Source of the DNA: Rhodothermales bacterium
Lineage (GTDB): Bacteria > Bacteroidota > Rhodothermia > Rhodothermales > Bin80
Assembly (NCBI GenBank): GCA_022821875.1
Contig: JAJECV010000061.1
Span: 1 to 64,000, forward strand
DNA: 64,000 bases
Reading direction: 5' to 3'
Each line of letters starts with the position of its first letter. The first letter of the stretch is position 1. The notes beneath the pieces are model-generated. The model saw only the letters and a program-made list of their open reading frames with translations. It had not been told where the DNA came from and searched no databases. A program made the position numbers and the translations under genes. Positions 30,499 to 41,063 of this stretch are shown in pieces.

Positions 30499-31950
30499 TC
30501 ACTGCTGGATACGCGTTGATCTCGGACGATAGTCCGCACGATTTGCGCTCGCCTCCTGAGAGATTTTCCACTCCTCCCATTCTGCCACCATTTCATTCAG
30601 CCGGTCAGGATGAGAGGCGGCCAGATTCATGGACTCATAGGGGTCTTCGACCAGATTATACAGTTCAAAGGTCTCCCCTGCGTTACGGCTGTAGATTTTG
30701 AATACCTCACCGATCAGGCTGGCCTGTTGGTTGAAGCGAAATGCCAGATTCCGTTCCCTCTTTTCTATGGTTCCGTGAATGAGAGGCAGCAGGTTGATGC
30801 CATCATAAGGACGACGGTACTGTGCTATGCGGATATTCAGGATCCCTGCAATGGTGGGAAAATAGTCGAAGGTAGAGGAAGGGGATTTCAGCGTCTTGCC
30901 GGATGGGACTGTGCCGGGCCATTCCAGAATGCCGGGAACTCGGATTCCTCCCTCATAGAGACTTCGTTTTCGGCCCCGAAGGCCTTTGGTGCGCCCCTGG
31001 GTCCTCCCCGTAATCTCCTGTCCTTCAGGCCCATTGTCGCTTGCAAAAAACAGCACAGTATTTTTGGACACCTTCAATTCCCGCAAGGTGTTTCTCAGCC
31101 GCCCCACCTGTTGATCCATCGCCGTTATTGCTCCGTAAAAATGCTGCTGACCTTCGGATAAGTCAGCGTACTGCTTTCGATGATCCTGTCCTGCAACGAC
31201 CGGAAGGTGGGGAGTATGGAACCAGATTATTCCGAGGAAGGGCCGGCCCTGCTCCACGGCATCCTGAACGAACGGGATCACTCGGTCCATAATGACCCGG
31301 GAATTATCTCCTCCAAGATTGGTGGTTTCAATTTTATCCGGGCCGGACCAGTAGAATGTATGGAATGGTGCTCCTTCCTGTTGAGCCGGTGATACATCGC
31401 CTGCTTCGTGAGCCGGTGTGATCATGGGATCCCAGGTAGGCACTTTTGCTTCGGTCACGAAGTACATATCAAAACCATGTTGAGAAGGCGGCGAATAATG
31501 GGCATCATGTTGCGGTCTGCCTCCCCGATTGGAATCCACCGTGTCACGGGTCAGCGTCCCTAGATGCCACTTACCAAAAATTCCCGTGGTATATCCTGCT
31601 TCCCTGACCAGTTCTGCAAGTGTGATTTCTTCGGTGTTCAGATGACCGCAATTCGCTCCGCAGATGCCATAGCGAAGGGGATGGCGACCGGTCAGCACAC
31701 TGCCGCGGGTCGGAGAACAGACGGGGGATGCAGCATAGAACCGATGGAATACCACGCCGTTCGCGGCCATTTCATCCAGATGGGGAGTCTTCAAATACGG
31801 ATGACCATTATACCCCGTATCTCCCCATCCCTGGTCATCGGTCATGATCAAAAGAATATTGGGATGGCCGGGCCCTTTTGACGGGTTGTGACATGACAGG
31901 ATGAGGAATGGGAGCGATAGAATGAGCAAAGATTTTCTTAAATGATCCAT
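30499..31950 (-). CDS. Sulfatase, predicted lipoprotein
   Basis: Start placed at MDHLRKSLLILSLPFLILSCHNP; DDQGWGDTGYNGHP; FGly motif CSPTRGSVLTGR; SDNGPEGQEI. Confidence 0.93.
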   Translation of the reverse strand: MDHLRKSLLILSLPFLILSCHNPSKGPGHPNILLIMTDDQGWGDTGYNGHPYLKTPHLDEMAANGVVFHRFYAASPVCSPTRGSVLTGRHPLRYGICGANCGHLNTEEITLAELVREAGYTTGIFGKWHLGTLTRDTVDSNRGGRPQHDAHYSPPSQHGFDMYFVTEAKVPTWDPMITPAHEAGDVSPAQQEGAPFHTFYWSGPDKIETTNLGGDNSRVIMDRVIPFVQDAVEQGRPFLGIIWFHTPHLPVVAGQDHRKQYADLSEGQQHFYGAITAMDQQVGRLRNTLRELKVSKNTVLFFASDNGPEGQEITGRTQGRTKGLRGRKRSLYEGGIRVPGILEWPGTVPSGKTLKSPSSTFDYFPTIAGILNIRIAQYRRPYDGINLLPLIHGTIEKRERNLAFRFNQQASLIGEVFKIYSRNAGETFELYNLVEDPYESMNLAASHPDRLNEMVAEWEEWKISQEASANRADYRPRSTRIQQ

Positions 31951-32478
31951 CTTGGTTTGTATCTGCCCGGCCTGGATCCTCCCTCGACAGGTGCGCCCCC
32001 CTTCCCGAAAAGGCGAACCGGAATGGGTCCGCTCATATCCGTCTATTGAGAACGCTCGCACAGGTATGCGTAAGTTTTGGGATTGTATGCAGAGATAGCA
32101 GAATATAAGGTCAATTTCATTGAGATCGGTCAGGCAGGACAGGGTGGAGCATGTCGCATAACTGCGTTTTTTGAAAGCGATGGTCCCAGAAAGTATTTTC
32201 GATCAGATCCGAATCTTCAATGTTCGTATCATGCATGCATGGAAATGGTCTGCGCATGCGACTCAAACACGGTCAGGGAGCGGGTTTGTATGCTCCAGGA
32301 TCGAAAAGAATGGAATTTCCGCGTTTTTTTTCAAGGATTGTGTGAAGATTGTGTGAAGTTGAAACGGATGTTACATTTCTTTGTTTACTGGTGCGTTTTT
32401 TTTGTTGATTCAGGCAAGTTGCGATGTCACTGGCCTGCTGAAAAGACAAAGAACCAAGTCAAACATCAACTTAACCAC

Positions 32479-34401
32479 ATGCTTCAAATGAACAAATGCT
32501 TTTACTGTGTTTTTCTTCCAGTACTTTTCTTTCTGATCGCACCTGCGACTGCACAGAAGGTGGACTTTGAGTGGGTCCCAAGTGCAACCGAGGGGTTTGC
32601 AATGCATCCGCTTCTGGGGATCCCGGATCTTCCGGCTTATGCTCCGGGACTTCAGGCAGGGGCCCCCAGTATTACCGGACCGTTTGACCTGGATGGTGAC
32701 GGGAAAATGGAGATCGTTCTCTCGGATTACTCGGGTGCCGGACGCGTACATGTACTTGAAAGTGCAGGTGTCGATACCTGGGAGTTAATTTATTCTTCGC
32801 CATCTCTGGCCATTGATACGGGCACCCTTGAGAATGCCCGCGGGGTCGGGGTTGGCGATCTGGACGGGGATAAACTCGGCGAAATCTATCTCTTTATCGG
32901 GTATGGTATCGCAGATGAAAGTCCGGTAAAAGCAGTGATTCCCGGTCCAAGGCTCGGGGTCATGGAAGCAACAGGCGACAACACGTTCAATCCGCTGCCC
33001 AGCTTATGGGATTTTGATGGGGCGGTTCCAGACCGGTTCCTTACCGAGCAAATCACAGTTGCCGATGTAGACGGGGATGATATTGATGAACTCATGTTTG
33101 GAAACAACGGACGGGAAAATGTTTTTGACAGCTGGTATGTGGTCACCGCAGAGGGCATCGGAACTCCCCTGGCCACCTTTACCCAGGAGGCACGATGGAC
33201 ATCCAGACCGGATGAGATTGATGGAGTAGACCGGGGAGGCGGAAGCCCCTTTGGAATTGTTGCGGCTGACTTTGACGGAGATGGGACGCACGAGATTGCA
33301 CTGCACAGCTGGAACAATCTGAATTTCACGAATATCGATGTGACCGGGCCGAACACCTATGTGAGTCCATCCGGCGAGAAAGCGTTCTATCAGGCATCAC
33401 CATTTGACGACGTTGCGTACTTTGGATGTGCGGTGGTCGATATAGACATGAATGGGGATGACGAGGTGTATTGCGTGGATAATTTTGCCGGAGACCTTGC
33501 CATTATCAACTATGAAGAAGGAGAGAATCCTTTGGAAATTGGTGAGGAAAACGCAGTTTACCCGCTGGTTGCCGGCGTATCCGTATGGGGATTGACCGCC
33601 GGGGATATTGATAACGATGGATCCCCGGAATTGATTGGAACCGGAGCCGCCTATACCCCGAAAGATTTTGCGGATGGCAAAGCGCCAAAATTGGTGAGAA
33701 TTGTAGATTATGACGGGAAAGGGGATGTAGAAGCATCCACTAGTTACAAGGTGCGCGAGGTGGAATTTCCAATGCCGACGGAAACGATCTTTGATACCGT
33801 GAACCGGGACAGTGCAGGGGTTATGACCACGTACCTTGCGACGACCTACAAGGATGATCTGTTAGGAGCCCCTGGCATTCGGGCAGGAAAATTCGCCTAT
33901 CTCGGGGATGTGGACGGAGATGGTCAAAATGAGGTCGCCATGTCGATTTCCGGGGTTCCGGACAGTGTCTATGTCTATAACGAAGTGTTCAATCCCGCGG
34001 ATTCCACCTACGTAAGAAGTGTCGTATCGGCCACCCCCCACCCAGACCGCGTATTCCTGAAGGTGCTTTCAGGTGATGGACTTTCAACCAGTATTTCGAA
34101 TGACCGGATCATTCTTCCGACGGACTTCGAACTGCATTCCAATTATCCGAATCCATTCAACCCATCCACAAGTTTCTCCTTTACATTGCCGCTGGATAAG
34201 CGGGTCAGTGTCAGAATTTATGACATCACTGGACGTTTGGTGCGGACGCTCATCGATGGCGAATTTTATGCCCAGGGCAGGCACACCGTTGAATGGAACG
34301 GGCGGAGTGACCGCGGGCTGGCGGTTGCCAGTGGACAGTACATCTATACGCTGGAATGGGGGCAGTTCCGGCAGGCGAGGCGTATGGTTCTTGTCAAATA
34401 G
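32479..34401 (+). CDS. Secreted FG-GAP/VCBS repeat protein with C-terminal T9SS-like sorting domain
   Basis: Signal peptide CFYCVFLPVLFFLIAPATA; repeated DxDGDG-type motifs; C-terminal NYPNPFNPSTSFSFTLP...RQARRMVLVK. Confidence 0.88.
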   Translation: MLQMNKCFYCVFLPVLFFLIAPATAQKVDFEWVPSATEGFAMHPLLGIPDLPAYAPGLQAGAPSITGPFDLDGDGKMEIVLSDYSGAGRVHVLESAGVDTWELIYSSPSLAIDTGTLENARGVGVGDLDGDKLGEIYLFIGYGIADESPVKAVIPGPRLGVMEATGDNTFNPLPSLWDFDGAVPDRFLTEQITVADVDGDDIDELMFGNNGRENVFDSWYVVTAEGIGTPLATFTQEARWTSRPDEIDGVDRGGGSPFGIVAADFDGDGTHEIALHSWNNLNFTNIDVTGPNTYVSPSGEKAFYQASPFDDVAYFGCAVVDIDMNGDDEVYCVDNFAGDLAIINYEEGENPLEIGEENAVYPLVAGVSVWGLTAGDIDNDGSPELIGTGAAYTPKDFADGKAPKLVRIVDYDGKGDVEASTSYKVREVEFPMPTETIFDTVNRDSAGVMTTYLATTYKDDLLGAPGIRAGKFAYLGDVDGDGQNEVAMSISGVPDSVYVYNEVFNPADSTYVRSVVSATPHPDRVFLKVLSGDGLSTSISNDRIILPTDFELHSNYPNPFNPSTSFSFTLPLDKRVSVRIYDITGRLVRTLIDGEFYAQGRHTVEWNGRSDRGLAVASGQYIYTLEWGQFRQARRMVLVK

Positions 34402-34425
34402 GGGCAATACCCAGATCGAAGCATC

Positions 34426-34479
34426 AGCCTGAATTTCCAGGGGAGACCCTCAAGACAGGTTCCCCCGGAAATTCAGGCT
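34426..34479. other. Long intergenic hairpin, 13-bp perfect outer stem
   Basis: AGCCTGAATTTCC (34426-34438) pairs with GGAAATTCAGGCT (34467-34479); starts ~25 bp after the 34401 stop; no T-tract. Confidence 0.75.
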
Positions 34480-35402
34480 GGCCGGGGAATGGCATAATGG
34501 CATGCAATCCGATTCCGTCTGCAGGTGATAATCCGTGTCCGGGATGTCCTGTCCAGTTGCAGCCCCCCGTGTCTAGACATCCCAAATATGCTCAACCGGC
34601 TTTCTGATCGGAATCTGGAGTGCGGATATATCCGCACTCTCTCTGGTTCGGTTGACTTACCGGGCGGAAGGAAGATTCATAATCAGGGCGGAGGCGGGCG
34701 TTTGGTACAAGGCTGATCTGACGGGAAAATGGCCATGCGCTTTACAGCGTAAAATGCATCCAGCCGGCATCGGGTGCCCCGTGGATTCCCCTCACCTGTC
34801 ATCGGGGGAACTCAATGAAGATATCCAGTACCTGCGGCACCGGGCTGCGTGTCCAGAATCCTCTCCTTTTTCCTGTTTACCGGTTTGCTGTCCGCATCAA
34901 CATAGCCCCGGCATGGCACCCGGAAATCCCTGGATATGTCACCCCGGAAGCAAACGCTCTGTACGAATTTCGGATTTTTAACGGAATCAGGGAAATGCAT
35001 TCCATGTCCATCTTTTTAAGCGGGCCGGGTGCGGGGGATCCGCATATCTGGCTTGGAGAGAAGGAACGGGAACGGACTTAATCCAGTGAACGGCAATCAG
35101 GGAGGGAAACAAAGAGGGGCCCTGATCCTAAAAGCACCGTGCCATTTGATGACTCTTCCTCCCGCTATGTGCTGCATCACATCCCTGAACATGCGTAGGT
35201 TACCGCTGCGATCTGCCTCGTTCAGTTTCTGTCTCACACGGCCCGTGATGGGGGTGCGATCTGGCAGGGATCACAGAGAAATCTTACCATGAGACCGTTT
35301 TCCTGCCCTACAGCAATGGGTGCCGGGTGGAGAGAGATCCCCGTACTCTATCGTGTCCGGCAGGATGCATGGTCTCCGGTCAGGATTTTTCGTGTTCGAT
35401 TA

Positions 35403-37184
35403 ATGGCAGGGATGCCGATGGTCCTGTTCCTGGGATTGATCCTGGGAGCGTGCACACGGAATGCTCCGCTCTTTGAACTCATGCGCCCCGAACAGACCGG
35501 GATTTTATTTTCCAATACTTTGATTCCCGCAGAAACACTCAATACCTATGTCTTTCGCAACTTCTATAATGGCGGCGGCGTGGGAATTGGGGATATGAAT
35601 AATGACGGGCTGGCAGATATTTTCCTGACCGGCAATCAGGTATCCAACCGGCTCTATCTGAATCTTGGTGACTTTCGTTTTGAGGATGTCACAGAGCAGG
35701 CAGGATTGTATTCGGCAGGTATCTGGACGACGGGAGTCAGTATGGTTGACATTAACGGGGATGGGTGGCTGGATCTGTACCTGAGCAAATCCGGCCCGCC
35801 GGGGGGAGGCAGACGTCATAATGAGCTTTTTGTGAATCAGCATGACGGGACTTTTGTGGAAATGGCCCATGAATATGGTCTCGCATTCGAAGCCCTCGGT
35901 ATTCACGCATCCTTCTTTGACTACGATGGAGATGGGGACCTGGACAGCTATGTTCTGAGTAACCCGGTGCGCTCACTGGATGACTTGCAACCGGCTCCAA
36001 ATCTCCGGCAGACTCCAGATCCGGACGGCGGGAACCGCCTTTTGCGAAACGATGACGGACAGTTTGTTGATGTGACCGCCGCTTCAGGCATCTACAGCAG
36101 TCAGATTGGATTTGGGCTGGGCGTATCCGCCGCCGATCTCAACCGGGACGGATGGACCGATCTCTATGTGTCCAATGATTTCTTTGAGCGTGATTACCTC
36201 TATCTGAACCGGAACGGAACATTCACAGACGCGGGGCCCGAAGTCGTCCAGACCATGAGCCTCAGTTCGATGGGAGGGGACATTGCCGACTATAACGGGG
36301 ACGGTTGGTCGGACATTTTTGTCTCGGACATGCTCCCTGACCTGCTCTGGCGTTATCAGTCCCGCATTGCGTTTCCATCCTGGTCAGAGTATCTAAGAAG
36401 CGTCGATGACGGGTACCATCACCAGAGCACCAGAAATACCCTGCAACTCAACCGTGGCCCTTTGCCCGGCGGACATCTGCGATTCAGTGAAGTGTCCCGC
36501 ATTGCAGGAATTGAAAGTACGGATTGGAGTTGGGGCGGGTTGATCGCGGATTTTGATCTGGATGGACATCGGGATATTTTTGTGCCGAACGGCATCTTTA
36601 AGGATCTTCTTGATCAGGATTTCATTGCGCAGGCTTCCAATACGGATTCTCTGCGGACATTTTTTCTTGCACATGAACAGCCGATCCTAAAACTTCTGGA
36701 AACCGTCCCCTCCCATGCCCTTGCCAACCACATGTTTGCGGGCAGTCCCGACCTCCGTTTTGCGGACGTAAGTCAGCCGTGGGGGCTCGCAACTCCCGGC
36801 TTTTCGAACGGGGCGGCCTATGGGGATCTGGATAATGACGGGGACCTGGATCTTGTCGTCAATAATGTGAATATGCCTGTATTCGTCTACCGCAACCGGG
36901 TGATTGAGCACTTCCCCGAACGTCATTGGCTCCAGGTTGAATTACGCGGGAAAACCCCCAATCCTTTTGGGGTCGGTTCGCAGGTCAGCGTTTGGGCAGA
37001 TGGACAGCAATGGTATAGCGAGCAATATCTGCAACGCGGATTTCAGTCCAGTGTGGATCCGATACTGCATTTTGGCTTCACGGGAGCATTAGACTCGGTC
37101 GTTGTCCAGTGGCCGCACGGCAGGCGCCAGCGCTTGACCGATATTGAAAAAAACCGTCGCCTGACTGTCTTAGAGGTTCAATGA
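35403..37184 (+). CDS. VCBS repeat lipoprotein with ASPIC/UnbV C-terminal domain
   Basis: Start placed at MAGMPMVLFLGLILGACTRNAP (lipobox LGAC); GGGVGIGDMNNDGLADIFLTGNQVSNRLYLN; RGFQSSVDPILHFG. Confidence 0.9.
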   Translation: MAGMPMVLFLGLILGACTRNAPLFELMRPEQTGILFSNTLIPAETLNTYVFRNFYNGGGVGIGDMNNDGLADIFLTGNQVSNRLYLNLGDFRFEDVTEQAGLYSAGIWTTGVSMVDINGDGWLDLYLSKSGPPGGGRRHNELFVNQHDGTFVEMAHEYGLAFEALGIHASFFDYDGDGDLDSYVLSNPVRSLDDLQPAPNLRQTPDPDGGNRLLRNDDGQFVDVTAASGIYSSQIGFGLGVSAADLNRDGWTDLYVSNDFFERDYLYLNRNGTFTDAGPEVVQTMSLSSMGGDIADYNGDGWSDIFVSDMLPDLLWRYQSRIAFPSWSEYLRSVDDGYHHQSTRNTLQLNRGPLPGGHLRFSEVSRIAGIESTDWSWGGLIADFDLDGHRDIFVPNGIFKDLLDQDFIAQASNTDSLRTFFLAHEQPILKLLETVPSHALANHMFAGSPDLRFADVSQPWGLATPGFSNGAAYGDLDNDGDLDLVVNNVNMPVFVYRNRVIEHFPERHWLQVELRGKTPNPFGVGSQVSVWADGQQWYSEQYLQRGFQSSVDPILHFGFTGALDSVVVQWPHGRRQRLTDIEKNRRLTVLEVQ

Positions 37185-37762
37185 CCAGACTGCACCTTGC
37201 AGGATTATGCTTTCCGATTCTCATCACCGCAGCGTGTGAACCGCCCTCGGAATATGAAGCCATGCTGATGCGTGAAGCTGCCCGCACAGACACCGTTCGT
37301 ACGCTCTTTTTCAACTACGAACTAGGGATGTCCCGTCAGGCATTCTATGACTCCAGCTGGGCGCTGAATCGGCGGGAGCTCGTCACGCATGGCCCCAGCA
37401 ACATGAATGTTCAGTACAAACTTACCGATCAACTTCCCCATGCGGCCACCATGCTGTACTACCCTGATTTCAAGGAGGATCGGGTCGTTCAGATGCGTGT
37501 TCGTATTTCCTATGATGCCTGGGCCCCCTGGAACCGGCAACTCTGGTCCGACAGTCTGATTTTCGATGTCCGGGATCTTATGGAAGTGTGGTATGGTGAG
37601 GGATTTCTGCACCAGCAGGTATCACTGCCGCTCATAGGGTCCACCCTTCAATTTGTAAAGATTGACGCGAACCGGCAGATTACGATCCAGCGTGGTTCGG
37701 ACAGCGAGGTGCTGGTAAACATAACCGATCTGCATGCCATCCCGGTTCAGGAGAATGAATAG
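37181..37762 (+). CDS. Small predicted lipoprotein of unknown function
   Basis: 193 aa; MTRLHLAGLCFPILITAACEPP; overlaps neighbours by 4 and 8 nt. Confidence 0.8.
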   Translation: MTRLHLAGLCFPILITAACEPPSEYEAMLMREAARTDTVRTLFFNYELGMSRQAFYDSSWALNRRELVTHGPSNMNVQYKLTDQLPHAATMLYYPDFKEDRVVQMRVRISYDAWAPWNRQLWSDSLIFDVRDLMEVWYGEGFLHQQVSLPLIGSTLQFVKIDANRQITIQRGSDSEVLVNITDLHAIPVQENE

Positions 37763-40700
37763 ATTCGTGTCCATTTTGCTGGCTGGTTTTCTGGGGGCCT
37801 GTACCACAGAGAAGGGACCGCTTTTTGAGCAAATTGACGCGAAAGAAGCGGGGATTCATTTCGAGAATACGCTCCGGTATGAGGATGCATTCAATGTGTA
37901 CCGGTATCGCAATTTCTACAACGGAGGCGGGGTGGCCATTGGCGATATCAATCAGGATCATCTGCCCGATGTATTTCTGACGGGCAATCAGACTCCGAAC
38001 CGACTCTATCTGAATGAAGGGGAGTTTCAGTTTCGGGATATATCCGAAGAAGCGGGGATCCTGGGAGAGCGGGCATGGAGTACGGGGGTCAGCATGGCGG
38101 ATATCAACGGGGATGGCCTTCTGGATGTCTATGTCTGTAATTCGGGGATCGTTGAAGGAGATGACCGGCGTAACGAACTGTATATCAATCAGGGAGACGG
38201 GACATTCCTGGAACAGGGAGAACTGTACGGACTGGATGATGCCGGACTCTCCACCCATGCGACTTTTCTGGATTACGACAGGGACGGCGATGTGGATGTG
38301 TTTCTGGTCAATAACTCATTTCGGAGCATTGTGGACTTCAACCTTGAAGTCAATACCCGTCATGTGCCGCACCTGGCGGGAGGGGATCGGCTGTTTCGTA
38401 ATGATGCGCCGGATGCACATTTTACCGATGTTACCGCAGGTTCCGGGATCTATCAAAGTGAGATTGGTTTTGGTCTTGGCGCTTCGGTCGGGGATGTGAA
38501 TCGGGATGGGTGGCCGGATCTCTATATTTCCAATGATTTTTTTGAATACGACTATCTCTATCTCAATAATCAGGATGGGACCTTCACTGAGTCACTGCGG
38601 GAAAGTATCACCAGCGTGAGCGCGGCAGCGATGGGGGCCGATATGGCAGACCTCAATGGAGATGGCTATCTGGACATTTTTGTCACCGATATGCTGCCTG
38701 CAGCCGACTACCGAATCAAGACCGTGTCGGCATTTGACAGCTGGGAGCGCTATAACGCCTATGTACGTGACGACTATCATCACCAGTTCACCCGCAACAC
38801 GCTGCAGATGAACCGGGGCAGGGACCCGAATACCGGGATCCGTTTTTCTGAATCAGGAAGAATACTGCGGGTACATGCAAGTGACTGGAGCTGGGGCGCA
38901 CTGATTGCCGACTATGATCATGATGGTCATCAGGATATCTTTGTGGCGAACGGGATCTATCGGGATCTTACCAATGCAGATTATCTGGAGGCGATCCGGG
39001 ATGAGGATACCAAAAATCTCCTGACCAGCGAAAATTATGTGGACTGGAAAACCCTGATCGAGATGATCCCCACTCAGCCCATCTCCAACCACATGTTTGC
39101 CGGTCGTCCTGCGCAATCCTTTGCGGATGTAACGGAGGACTGGGGGCTTTCGGCCCCCGGGTTCTCGAATGGCAGTGCCTACGCGGACCTGGATCTGGAT
39201 GGAGATCTGGACCTTCTGGTCAATAATATCGGGGGGGAGCCGATGCTGTTTCGGAATCGGACGGTGGATCATTACTCCGACCGGCGGTGGCTCCAGATCG
39301 TGCTGAAGGGCGTGTCCCCGAATACGCAGGGGGTGGGTGCGCAGATCAGCGCCTGGAAAGGTGCCCGTCTGTGGTATCTTGAGCAGCAGCCTGTCCGGGG
39401 CTTCCAGAGCAGTGTGGATCCGGTTCTGCATATCGGGCTTGGCCCGGATACAGAGAGTCTGGACTCTCTGGTCATCCACTGGCCGGGCGGTGCGGTGACG
39501 TTCCGTGAAAACATCCCCACCAATCAGCGACTCATGATTCAGGAGTTTCCGGCCTCTCCCCCTCCGTTCCCGTCCCATTTCAATCCCGCCAGACCGGATC
39601 CGCTTCTAGTTCCCGTGGAAGCGGAATCCCTTGGGCTCGGATGGCGCCACCGGGAAAACACATTCAGTGATTTTGATCAGCAGCCCCTCCTTTTTCATAT
39701 GCGCTCCACCGAAGGCCCTGCCATGTGTAAAGGAGATGCGAACGGAGACGGTCAGGAAGATCTCTATCTCGGCGGAGCACGCAATCAACCCGGGAGCGTA
39801 TTTCTGCAGACCGGCCATGGATCCTTTGCGCCGGCCCCCCAATCCGTATTCGAAGAGGATGCCATCTCGGAGGATGTGGACTGCGAGTGGCTGGATATGG
39901 ATGGGGATGGGGATCAGGACCTGTTCGTGGCAAGTGGCGGCAGCGAACTCCCGGGCAGCAGTTCTGCGCTGGTGGACCGGCTCTATCTCAACGATGGCAC
40001 CGGTGCACTTTCGCGTGGCGCGTCATTGATCGGACTCCGTCCACGCGGATTCGCGCCCACTTCGACGGTCTGTTCCCGTGATTTTGATTCGGATGGAGAC
40101 TTGGATCTCTTTCTTGGCGGCCGATTGCAGCCGTTTGCTTATGGACTGCCCATCAGCAGTCAACTGCTGCTCAACGATGGAACCGGAGCATTCACCGATG
40201 CCACCGCTCGCCTCGCACCTAGCCTTGAATCCATTGGGCTTGTCACCGATGCCGCCTGTGCAGATTTTGACGGAGACAATCATCCAGACCTTCTCCTGAG
40301 TGGAGAATGGATGCCGTTGACGGTACTGAAAAATAATCAGGGTGCCTTTGTACCTGTGGATGCAGGTCTGGAAAATACCGCTGGATGGTGGCAATCCATT
40401 CTGGCCATGGACCTGGATGCGGATGGCGATCTGGATTTCATTGCAGGGAATCATGGAATGAACTCCAGGTTCAGGTCGCCTGTAGATATGTGGGTTGGCG
40501 ACTTTGATCGTAATGGGAGCATTGAGCAGATTTTTGCCAGAACCATCAACGGCCTGCAACGTCCCTGGCATTTACGCCATGACCTGGTTGCGCAGATCCC
40601 CCATCTGGTTCGGAAGTTTCCGACGTATGCATCCTACGCAGAGGCTACGATTCAGGACATTTTCACGGAAGCGGAACGAAGCCAGACCACACATCTGCAC

Positions 40701-41063
40701 GTGAATGAGCTCCGGAGTATGGTTGGGATCAATGATGGCACCGGGAATTTTACACTCCGTCCGGCTCCCTGGGAGATGCAACTCTCTCCTGTATATGGGA
40801 TGGCTGCCCTTCCGGCTGTAAACGGGCAGATCGTGCTGTCTGGGGGGAATCTATACGAGGTGAAGCCGGAGGCGGGGCGGTATGATGCCAGTTACGGGAC
40901 TGCGTTTTTAGTTCCCTCCATGGAACCGATGGACTGGCATGCATCCGGTTTTTTTGTGGAGGGGCAGGTGCGGCAAATCCTGACGATTGAGGTGAATGGC
41001 AAAACCCATGTATTGGTTGCCCGCAACAACGATACGCTCCGCATCTTCACCTATGCGGATTAG
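37755..41063 (+). CDS. Large VCBS/ASPIC-UnbV lipoprotein
   Basis: Start placed at MNRFVSILLAGFLGACTTEKGP; GGGVAIGDINQDHLPDVFLTGNQTPNRLYLN; RGFQSSVDPVLHIG; further FG-GAP repeats follow. Confidence 0.92.
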   Translation: MNRFVSILLAGFLGACTTEKGPLFEQIDAKEAGIHFENTLRYEDAFNVYRYRNFYNGGGVAIGDINQDHLPDVFLTGNQTPNRLYLNEGEFQFRDISEEAGILGERAWSTGVSMADINGDGLLDVYVCNSGIVEGDDRRNELYINQGDGTFLEQGELYGLDDAGLSTHATFLDYDRDGDVDVFLVNNSFRSIVDFNLEVNTRHVPHLAGGDRLFRNDAPDAHFTDVTAGSGIYQSEIGFGLGASVGDVNRDGWPDLYISNDFFEYDYLYLNNQDGTFTESLRESITSVSAAAMGADMADLNGDGYLDIFVTDMLPAADYRIKTVSAFDSWERYNAYVRDDYHHQFTRNTLQMNRGRDPNTGIRFSESGRILRVHASDWSWGALIADYDHDGHQDIFVANGIYRDLTNADYLEAIRDEDTKNLLTSENYVDWKTLIEMIPTQPISNHMFAGRPAQSFADVTEDWGLSAPGFSNGSAYADLDLDGDLDLLVNNIGGEPMLFRNRTVDHYSDRRWLQIVLKGVSPNTQGVGAQISAWKGARLWYLEQQPVRGFQSSVDPVLHIGLGPDTESLDSLVIHWPGGAVTFRENIPTNQRLMIQEFPASPPPFPSHFNPARPDPLLVPVEAESLGLGWRHRENTFSDFDQQPLLFHMRSTEGPAMCKGDANGDGQEDLYLGGARNQPGSVFLQTGHGSFAPAPQSVFEEDAISEDVDCEWLDMDGDGDQDLFVASGGSELPGSSSALVDRLYLNDGTGALSRGASLIGLRPRGFAPTSTVCSRDFDSDGDLDLFLGGRLQPFAYGLPISSQLLLNDGTGAFTDATARLAPSLESIGLVTDAACADFDGDNHPDLLLSGEWMPLTVLKNNQGAFVPVDAGLENTAGWWQSILAMDLDADGDLDFIAGNHGMNSRFRSPVDMWVGDFDRNGSIEQIFARTINGLQRPWHLRHDLVAQIPHLVRKFPTYASYAEATIQDIFTEAERSQTTHLHVNELRSMVGINDGTGNFTLRPAPWEMQLSPVYGMAALPAVNGQIVLSGGNLYEVKPEAGRYDASYGTAFLVPSMEPMDWHASGFFVEGQVRQILTIEVNGKTHVLVARNNDTLRIFTYAD

